64,000 bases of DNA from contig NC_053392.1 in assembly GCF_905171765.1 (NCBI RefSeq), positions 370,803,442 to 370,867,441 on the forward strand, in the 5' to 3' direction. This DNA comes from Bufo bufo (Eukaryota > Chordata > Amphibia > Anura > Bufonidae). The notes beneath the pieces are model-generated. The model had not been told where the DNA came from. It did not search any database and saw nothing but the letters and a program-made list of their open reading frames with translations. Position numbers and translations under genes: made by a program. This document shows, one piece after another, positions 56,741-64,000 of this stretch (within the stretch, counting starts at the first letter, position 1; each line of letters starts with the position of its first letter).

Positions 56741-57709
56741 TACCTATAATCAATGTTCCAGATTATTCCCTGATGCATACTATATAAATACCACATTTAG
56801 GTATTTTTCACATGGTTAGTATTTGGTCAGTATTTTACATCAGTATTTGTAAACCAGAATCAAGAGTGGGACCTACAGGCAAAAAGTACAATAGAAATAT
56901 TTGTGCCTCTTTTGCTTTTTTTGATCCACTCCTGGTTTTGGGTTACAAATGATGAAAAAACACCCTGTGAAAGTGGCCATACTGTATACACATGAAGCTG
57001 GCTACATATGCAGTTATCAGGTGGGTTAAAGATCATGACAGGCATGTCTGCAGGTAACGCTACGTCTACATCCGTGGATGTAATTCTGGTATTCAGTTTT
57101 CATGCCAGAAACCCAGTGGACCCGAATATAGTGAATGGGGTCATCAGGAACCGGAGGTGTGTGGCATATGCCAGATATGACAATTCTGGTATCTGTTCTA
57201 ATGCTAGAACAGAATACTGAAATTACAACTGCAGAAGTGGATGTAGCCTAACAGAGTCAAGAAACATGTTATTTCTGAAAAGCTGGGTGGGTTAAGTTTT
57301 AAAGAAAGAGGGTTTTGCTGTCTATAGCAACCACCACTCATTTTCTCTAACCTACACTGGTAAACTGAAACACAAACTCTTTATGTGTTATGCAACAAGA
57401 CTAATTTACAGGTCATCATATGTATTGAGTAAACTGCAGTTACTGATTAAAAACTGAATAACATGACAAAAACATAATAAATGAAGTAATCATCCGTAGA
57501 TTTGCTGAGAAGTTCAGTCTAGTTATTTTACAACTTTGCTTCAATCCTCTTACAAATCACAGGACAAATAGTACAAAGTCCTAATACAAGGCTTCAATTG
57601 TGGGACCAAAGGCCAGTTTAAGAAATTGGCAAACACATTCTAGTAAGCTATCCTCATAACAGGCAGAACGACGGGGCAAGCACCACCGAGTCCTGCTTCT
57701 TCTACACAG
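56741..57709. other. Intergenic or intron sequence ahead of a candidate exon
   Basis: No repeat boundaries are firm. ATTCTGG and GTCTGC words repeat with inverted copies at 57085-57215 (possible MITE). A pyrimidine-rich tract TCCTGCTTCTTCTACACAG precedes 57710. Confidence 0.4.
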
Positions 57710-57842
57710 ATAACCATGGGACACATAATATCTGTGTTTGTCAGGGAGCTGCCTATTACATTAATATTTGGTGGGATTTTTCTACCTGTTGCTTTGCTGC
57801 TGCTTTGCCTCATTTCATACCTCAGGATAAAACTTGATGAAG
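57710..57842 (+). CDS. Candidate host exon: small single-pass membrane protein, SMLR1-like
   Basis: The ATG at 57716 has a strong start context (AACCATGG). It opens 42 codons: a short N-terminus (MGHIISVFVRELPITL), a hydrophobic segment (FGGIFLPVALLLLCLISYL) and a basic RIKLDE. The exon ends at 57842 with the donor GTAAGT and starts after a pyrimidine tract plus CACAG. The FVRELP...FLP...LRIKL pattern recalls, from memory, vertebrate small leucine-rich protein 1 (SMLR1), a tiny membrane protein of unknown role. That identity is uncertain. The frame continues in phase into the next candidate exon. Confidence 0.5.
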
Positions 57843-58100
57843 GTAAGTAACTGGGAAAGTTTACAATAGTCGTAGATAACCAGTGAAAAGAAATATACTG
57901 TAGGAATAAATGTTCATGTAGCCACTTTTAGTATATATTTTGTCTATTGTGAGGAATGTTTTAAGGCGACTCTGTCATCTAGATCCTGTTGACCTCCTTG
58001 AGAGAGGCATGAAAACATTACAGGCCTGCTGAACTAAACTTTGTTCATTTACGTGTAAAAAGTTTTCACTTTTGGTGAGCTTACACTTTATTACTTGCAG

Positions 58101-58228
58101 CGCTTGACGAGTCTGACGTCCGCGTATTTATGAATCCATCACTACACAGTCAGACCACAACTTCTACCACCTCAATGCTGATCACATCATTGTTGTGTCC
58201 AGAGTTTCAGTTGGACAAGGCAACCTGA
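58101..58228 (+). CDS. Candidate second exon of the small membrane protein gene
   Basis: The acceptor TTATTACTTGCAG precedes 58101. In the phase left by the previous exon the frame is open for 41 more codons (ALDESDVRVFMNPS, then Ser/Thr-rich) and ends in TGA at 58226-58228. Together they give a protein of about 84 residues. The C-terminal part has no recognised motif, so exon 2 is less certain than exon 1. Confidence 0.35.
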
Positions 58229-58299
58229 AAATGTGCAGTGGAGGAAAATGTTGTAGTCTGTACTTACATGTCGATGTTGCCATTTGTTACTTATTCCTT

Positions 58300-58355
58300 T
58301 TTAAATACTTACATAGTTACATAGTTAAAAGGTTAAAAAAAAAAAAAAAGACAAA
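58300..58355 (-). mobile_element. Short CR1 3' tail, minus strand
   Basis: ACTTACATAGTTACATAGTT followed by an A-rich AGACAAACC is the reverse of the CR1 3' terminus. Confidence 0.5.
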
Positions 58356-58648
58356 CCAACAAGTAATTGGGCATGAACTCGGCAAATGAGGTTCAATGTG
58401 GATAAATGTAAAGTTATGCATCTCGGTAGTAATGCATCATACAGTATCTCCCAAAAATTAGCACACCCCTCACATTTTTGCAAATATTTTATTATATCTT
58501 TTCATGGGAAAACACTCAAGATATGACACTTTGATACAATGTAAAGTAGTCAGCGTACAGCTTGTATAACTGTAAATTTGATGTGCCCTCAAAATAACAA
58601 CACACAGACAATAATGTCTAAACTGCTGGCAACAAAAGTGAGTACACT

Positions 58649-59110
58649 CGGCTACTTTCACACTGGCATTTTGGTTTCCGTTTGTTAGATCCGTTTCAGG
58701 GCTCTCACAAGCGGTCCAAAACAGATCAGTTTTGCCCTAATGCATTCAGAATGGATAAGGATCCGCTCAGAATGCATTAGTTTGTCTCCGTTCCGCTCTG
58801 GAGGCGGACACCAAAACGCTGCTTGCAGCATTTTGGTGTCTGCCTGATGATGCGGAGGCAAAAGGATCCTGACACACAATGTAAGTCAATGGGGACGGAT
58901 CCGTTTTCACTGACACAATCTGGCACAATAGAAAACGTATCCGTCCCCCATTGACTTTCAATGGTCTTCAAGATGGATCCGTTTTGGCTATGTTCCAGAT
59001 AATACAAACGGATGTGTTCTGAACGGATGCATGCGGTTGTATTATCTGAACGGAAGCGTTTGTGCAGATCCATGAAGGATCAGCACCAAACGCGAGTGTG
59101 AAAGTAGCCT
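58649..59110. mobile_element. MITE with CGGCTACTTTCACACTGGC ends
   Basis: The ends CGGCTACTTTCACACT and AGTGTGAAAGTAGCCT are inverted. Internal blocks of GGATCCGTTTT and GCATTCTGAGCGG occur in both orientations. It is inserted in the Tc1, non-coding. Confidence 0.72.
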
Positions 59111-59324
59111 AAGTGAAAATGGCCAAATTGTGTCCAAAGTCTCAATATTCTGTGTGGCCACCATTATTTTCCAGCACTGTCTAAACTCTCTGGGGCATGG
59201 AGTTCACTAGAGCTTCACAGGTTGTCACTCAAATCCTCTTCCACTCCTCCATGACATCACAGAGCTGGTGGATGTTAGAGACCTTGCGCTCCCCTACCTT
59301 CCATTTGAGCATGCCTCACAGATG

Positions 59325-60165
59325 CTAAATAGGGTTTAGATCTGGAGACATGCTTGGCCAGTCCAGCACCTTTACCCTCAGTTTCTTTAGCAATGCAGTG
59401 GTCGTCTTGGAGGTGTGTTTGGGGTCGTTATGTTGGAATACTGCCCTGCGGCCTAGTTTCCAAAGGGAGGGGATCATGCTCTGCTTCAGTATATCACAGT
59501 ACATGTTGGCATTTATGGCTGCCTCAATGAACTGTAGCTCCCCACAGCCAGCAGCACTCATGCAGCCCCAAACCATGACACTCCCACCACCATGCTTAAC
59601 TGTAGGCAAGACACACTCGTCTTTGTAATCCTTACCTGGTTGCTGCCACACACGCTTTACACCATCTGAACCAAATAAGTTTATCTTGGTCTCATCAGAC
59701 CACAGGGCATGGTTCCAGTAATCCATGTCCTTAGTCTGCTTGTCTTCAGCAAACTGTTTGCAGGCTTTCTTGTGCATCATCTTTAGAAGAGGCTTCCTTC
59801 TTGGACGACAGCCATGCAGACCAATTTGATGCAGTGTGCGGTGTATGGTCTGAGCACTGACAGGCTGACCCTCTACCACTTCTGCAGCAATGCTGGCAGC
59901 ACTCATACATCTATTTTGAAAAGACAACCTTTGAATATGACGCTGAGCATGTGCACTCAACTTATTTGGTTGACCATGGCGAGGCCTGTTCTGAGTGGAA
60001 CCTGTCTTGATAAACTGCTGTATGGTCTTGGCGACCGTGCTACAGCTCAGTTTCAGGGTGTTGGCAATTTTTTTATAGCCTAGGCCATTTTTTGGGGGGA
60101 GCAACAATTCTTATCAGATCCTCAGAGAGCTCTTTGCCATGAGGTGCCATGTTGAATTTCCAGTG
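59325..60165 (-). pseudogene. Tc1 transposase with terminal frameshifts
   Basis: The start MAPHGKELSEDLIRIV is near 60150. A frameshift in the C/A run near 60095 then gives a 260-codon frame: [52 protein letters not shown] (first Asp), VKHGGGSVMVWGCMSAAG, FQHNDPKHTSKTTTALL (second Asp) and MSPDLNPI. The frame is lost right before the catalytic Glu. It is inactive but little decayed. Confidence 0.82.
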
Positions 60166-60525
60166 ACAAGTATGAGAGAGTGTGAAAGTAATAACACCAA
60201 ATTGAACACACCTGCTCCCCATTCACACATGAGACCTTGTAACACTAATGAGTCACATGAAACCGGAGAGGGAAAATGGCTAATTGGGCACAATTTGGAC
60301 TTTTTCTCTTAGAGATGTACTCACTTTTGCTGCCAGCGGTTTAGACATTAATGGCCATGTGGTGAGTTATTTTGAGGGCACACCAAATTTACACTGTTAA
60401 ACAAGCTGTACACTGATTACTTTCCATTGTATCAAAGTGTCATATCTTCAGTGTTGTCCCATGAAAAGATATTTAAAAAAATTATAAAAATGTGAGGGGT
60501 GTACTCACTTTTGTGAGATTCTGTA

Positions 60526-61087
60526 TGTCCTAGGGGATGTAACACTGGGAGTGTCACTTGTAGATCATATATTAAATAACAGCATGCAATGTCAATCAGC
60601 TGCTTCTAAGGCTACCAGGATATTGTCATGCATTAAACAAGGCACGGACTAGTGGGGCAGGGATACCACAAAGCGTTGGGTCGGCCTCATCTGGAATATG
60701 TAGCTCAGTTCTGAGCACCAGTCCATAGAAAGGATGCTTTGGAACTGGAAAAAGTACAAAGGAGAGTGACTAAACTTATAAGGGGCATGGTGGGTCTTAG
60801 TTATGAGGAAATATTAAAATAATTAAAATGTATTTAGTCTTGAGAAGAGACGACTAATGGGAGACATGATTAACCCATACAAATATATAAATGGGCTATA
60901 CAAAAAATATGGTGAAAAACTGTTCCATATAAAATGCCCTCAAAAGACAAGGGGGCACTGCCTCCGACTGGAGAAGAGAAAGTTCAGTCTCCAGAAGCGT
61001 CAAAGCTTCTTTACTGTAAGAACTGTGAATCTGTGGAATAGACTTCCTCAGGACGTGGTCACAGCAGGAACAGTGGACAGGGTTTAG
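60526..61087 (+). pseudogene. CR1 ORF2 C-terminal relic
   Basis: Translated pieces include RKDALELEKVQRRVTKLI, RRRLMGDMINPYKYI, KTRGHCLRLEKRKF and FFTVRTVNLWNRLPQDVV. Stops and frameshifts are present before 60857. Confidence 0.72.
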
Positions 61088-61240
61088 AATTGTTAAACGT
61101 AAATTACATAAATGTTTATGAAAATGTGTAGAAATTAGAGTCTCACTTCCTTTCAGGGATTCGTGTCCCCAACCATCCCTTGGTTGAACTTGATGGACTT
61201 ATGTCTTTTTTTCAACCATATTAACTACAGTATGTAACTA

Positions 61241-62378
61241 TATAAGTTTATTCAAGTGTGTGAAAATTTTCAGCTTTCTTGTTTGAATCCATGTACTGTA
61301 GTATTGAATTGTATTGTACACTCTGATTTCTTTTTGCAATATACAGTATATCCTGACTGTAATGTAATAACCGGAAACTACCTTTCTGTGTTGGTATTGA
61401 TCAATTTGTGACAACTATGGAGTCTCTTAACTCATGGGATTCTTGTCTTCTTGGCCTAAACATTTGGCACACTAAGAAAATGTCACTTCAGCATGGATGG
61501 GGTACAACTGGTCACAGTTTTATTTTCTCTTGTCACAGTAAGACAGTGTGCATTCCCAATACAGGGTACTAAATTAACCCTGGGCCGTCTAGCCACTACC
61601 TACACATCAGTTTGTCCCTCACTAAGAGGGCCTAGGTCTAGCTCCCAGTTCCCCAAAACACAAGTCACCATTCATACCAACTATATCATAAGTATGATCT
61701 GCAGGTGGGCAACATTTCTACTGCATAAACGTATTTATCATGGTTGTACTCCAAGTTACTGCAGACAACTGCAAACTGTAGAGATATTTTCCGAATTTTT
61801 TCTGGCTCATTACCGGGGAGTTCATTAGTCACTCAGGCCACAGTCACCAGTACACACAGCTCGCTGACTTCTCCATCATCCAAGAGGTTATGTGTGTTCA
61901 CTGGGGTTTCATTCACACTACCATGATCCTCTACATCCAACAGCATATCACTGCTCGACTCAAGGTGTTCTACACCACACACCTCACCCAAGGTCCACTG
62001 TTGTGCATAGTTCATCACACTCCTTGTCATTCTTGAAGAGAGAACGAGAACCCAATTTCTCTTCGTCAGTAACACCTGCTTCATATGGAGTCACTATCAG
62101 GGCTCTCCAAAGATGTCACAGGTTCTTTACACCCTTCCAGCATATGGTCACTACCAGATATTTTTGCCTCGCACATAAAGCTTATAGGCTTGACACTCAT
62201 CACTTCAGGTACTCGTGGTTATCCACAGGGACAGTAAATGTCTGGTTGCCACTATCAACCACATTAGTTTCACCGGAATCTGGCATAACAACCTCACTTT
62301 CTAAGTTGTCATCAGACACAGCATATGCATCACTTACATCACTTTTGTGATTATCAACCATGACCTCTAGGGGTACAC
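61241..62378. other. Intergenic, unclassified
   Basis: A weak minus-strand frame of 83 codons (62084-61833; SSSDMLLDVEDHGSVNETP) has no recognised family. It may be part of an old LTR element, since GTCACAG occurs near 61510 and 61535. Nothing else is supported. Confidence 0.35.
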
Positions 62379-62412
62379 TTAAAGGGGTTGTCCATTTTTT
62401 TCTGTTGATAAC
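62379..62412. repeat. TTAA MITE end interrupted by hAT H2
   Basis: CTTAAAGGGGTTGTCCATTT starts a TTAA-type MITE. Only 34 bases remain before hAT H2 enters. The last eight, TTGATAAC, should be its target duplication. Confidence 0.55.
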
Positions 62413-64000
62413 TAGGGATGAGCGAACCCGAACTGTATAGTTCGGGTTCGTACCGAATTTTGGGGTGTCCGTGACACGGACCCGAACCCGAACATTTTCG
62501 TAAAAGTCCGGGTTCGGGTTCGATGTTCGGCGCTTTCTTGGCGCTTTTTGAAAGGCTGCAAAGCAGCCAATCAACAAGCGTCATGCTACTTGCCCCAAGA
62601 GGCCATCACAGCCTTGCCTACTATTGGCATGGCTGTGATTGGCCAGTGCAGCATGTGACCCAGCCTCTATATAAGCTTGGGTCACGTAGCGCTGCACGTC
62701 ACTCTGCTGATTCAAGCATAGGGAGAGGTTGCAGCTGCGATGTTAGGGCGAGATTAGGCAGATTAACTCCTCCAAAAGACTTCATTCTGTGATCGATCTG
62801 CAGCTGTGGATCATTGAAGTGCTATTATTGACTTGCTCACTTTTTTGAGGCTGCCCAGAGCGTTTTTAGATCACTTTTTTTCTGGGGTGATCGGCGGCCA
62901 TTTTGTGACTTGTGGTGCGCCAGCACGAGCTATCACCAAGTGTATTTAACCATCGATAGTGTGGTTATTTTGTGCTATATCCTACATCAGCTGCAGGCTG
63001 AGCCTGTGTCACCGAAGTGCATTTAATCATCAACAGTCTGGTTATTTTTTGGCCATATACTACATCAGCTGCAGGCTGAGCCTGTGTCACCCAAGTGCAT
63101 TTAACCATCAACAGTGTGGTTATTTTTTGGCCATATATTACATCAGGGGCAAGTTGAGCCTGTCACCCAGCGCCTAAAAAATAGACCTGACATTTCTATT
63201 CAACCAAATCTGCACAGTTTTAGCTGGTCAAGTTATTTGTAGGGACCGTCAAAGCAGACTTTTTGTTCTGGGCTGAAAAAGAATTCCCAAATTTGCCATT
63301 CTGAAAATAACTAGTTTGTGGTATTTCAGGCCTACTTGAAATCTATCCCAAAAAGAAAATCTTACATTGAAGTTATTGATAGTGTCATTCAAAAAAACCT
63401 AAGACACACGCTAGCGTGCTGATAGAAGTGTCATTCTGTGATTAAACCTATAACTGTCACACAGCGTAAAAAAAACCAGGTCTCACATCTCTATTCAACC
63501 AAATCTGCACAGTTTTAGCTGGTCAAGTTATTTGTAGTGACCGTCAAAGCAGACTTTTTGTTCTGGGTTGAAAAAGCATTCCCAAATTTGCCATTCTCAA
63601 AATAACTAGTTTCTGGTATTTGAGGCCTACTTGAAATCTATCCCAAAAAGGATATCTTACATTGAAGGTACTGATAGTGTCATTCAGAAAAACCTAAGAC
63701 ACACGCTACCGTGCAGATAGAAGTCTGATTCTGTGATTAAGCCTTAACCTGTCACACAGTGCAAAAAAAAAACAGGTCTCACATTTCTATTCAATGGTCT
63801 GCCGGGTGTTCACTCCAAGGTCATGGAAGTCACGCCTGCGGCCACCCCGTTCTCCGAGGGATATGTCCTGAAATCCAGCTGAAAGCTGCAGAACATCAGT
63901 CGGAGGTCTCTCCACTACTGGCGGGCCTCTCTGGCGCCCTCTTCCCACAATCAAAGGCTCGGCTGGTGGCTGCTGGGGTCTTTCAATGCGTCTAGGTTCT
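62413..64000 (+). mobile_element. Second hAT copy (H2), with foreign sequence in place of its transposase
   Basis: From TAGGGATGAGCGAACCCG it follows H1 closely through the subterminal TTCGGG repeats, the 83-bp repeats (62938-63175) and two 297-bp units (about 63180-63771). In the third unit, the match stops after TCTATTCAA (63794), where H1 continues with CCAAATCTG. The sequence from 63795 is a PIWI-like coding fragment in antisense. The right end of H2 is beyond the window, so whether the fragment lies inside the element or H2 is truncated cannot be settled here. Confidence 0.85.
63795..64000 (-). pseudogene. piwil1: PIWIL1-like N-terminal coding fragment, antisense to hAT H2
   Basis: The minus strand is open over the whole stretch. 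It reads GRGRQRG, then [14 protein letters not shown], then [17 protein letters not shown] recognise these as the N-terminal tail of vertebrate PIWIL1 (Argonaute family, piRNA-guided transposon silencing in the germ line). The Arg/Gly motif is where arginines are methylated for Tudor-protein binding. The upstream Pro-rich [11 protein letters not shown] fits the same region. After RQ and one more codon (ACC) the frame enters hAT sequence and stops (TAG). No splice donor GT lies at the break, so it is not a normal exon end. Codons are conserved with no lesion, suggesting recent acquisition. Retrocopy, captured gene piece, or damaged host gene remain possible. Confidence 0.8.

Larger units (their letters stand above)
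58442..60523 (-). mobile_element. Tc1 element carrying a MITE
   Basis: Terminal repeats CAGTATCTCCCAAAAATTAG and inverse (CAGAATCTCACAAAAGTGAG at 60504-60523), flanked by TA (58440-58441, 60524-60525). The MITE at 58649-59110 interrupts its 3' side. Excluding it, the length is about 1.6 kb, a full Tc1. Confidence 0.85.
58370..61240 (+). mobile_element. CR1 3' part with a Tc1 inserted
   Basis: GATAAATGTAAAGTTATGCA (CR1 KCKVMHL region) runs to 58439. The Tc1 occupies 58442-60523. CR1 continues at 60526 through WNRLPQDVV and ends TTGATGGACTTATGTC and CAACCATATTAACTAC near 61235. Confidence 0.75.

Noticed and set aside
61833..62084. 83-codon minus frame as a gene
   Set aside because: No motif, no splice or promoter context and surrounded by repeats; kept only as unclassified sequence.
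63759..63995. Plus-strand 78-codon frame across the right edge
   Set aside because: It starts in hAT sequence and runs antisense through the PIWI-like frame; the minus strand has the recognisable motifs.
63795..64000. An ordinary host piwil1 exon at this spot
   Set aside because: The coding sequence passes directly into hAT repeat sequence with no splice donor, so it is not an intact exon boundary. A damaged host gene further right is not excluded.

Overview
This window looks like vertebrate, most likely anuran amphibian, intergenic DNA built almost entirely from transposable elements (TEs) inserted into one another. The evidence is the mix of families seen together: CR1 LINEs with an esterase-type ORF1, Ty3/gypsy elements, Tc1/mariner elements, hAT elements with 8-bp target duplications, TTAA-flanked foldback MITEs, a Penelope-like pseudo-LTR and a 5S rRNA-derived SINE. 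The host assignment is inference. Nothing bacterial or viral-particle-like was seen.

Left block (1-10796, mostly minus strand). A CR1 element with an intact ORF1 and an ORF2 open to the window edge abuts a truncated LTR of a young chromodomain-bearing Ty3/gypsy element. The right LTR of that element carries a Tc1 transposon that is a head-to-head double-ended structure with an intact 340-aa transposase. The gypsy element itself sits in the gag start of an older, related gypsy copy whose LTR ends at 10796.

Block 12320-23830. A decayed plus-strand CR1 holds two insertions of a TTAA foldback family. The second foldback contains a full gypsy element (14866-22088), whose pol contains a 5S-derived SINE. 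That is four levels of nesting, and the CR1 reading frame resumes exactly at the TTAA.

Block 24000-38930. This is a string of MITEs (mariner-type, TTAA-type and hAT-type with readable target duplications) and a Tc1 relic interrupted by two hAT MITEs.

Block 38951-46392. This is a complete hAT element with terminal repeats, 8-bp target duplication, subterminal tandem repeats, and a BED-finger transposase gene broken only by small frameshifts in an acidic linker.

Block 46400-62400. It holds a Penelope-like palindrome, two more Tc1 relics, two CR1 3' fragments and one plausible host gene: two exons with splice signals encoding a small single-pass membrane protein.

Right edge (62413-64000). A second copy of the same hAT begins at 62413, but where the transposase should follow, the hAT sequence stops at 63794. 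An antisense open frame follows that I recognise as the N-terminal part of a PIWI-clade Argonaute (PIWIL1-like; GRGRQRG and [16 protein letters not shown] motifs). A fragment of the gene that silences transposons, apparently carried inside a transposon, is the most striking observation here. The far end lies outside the window, so capture is inferred, not proven.
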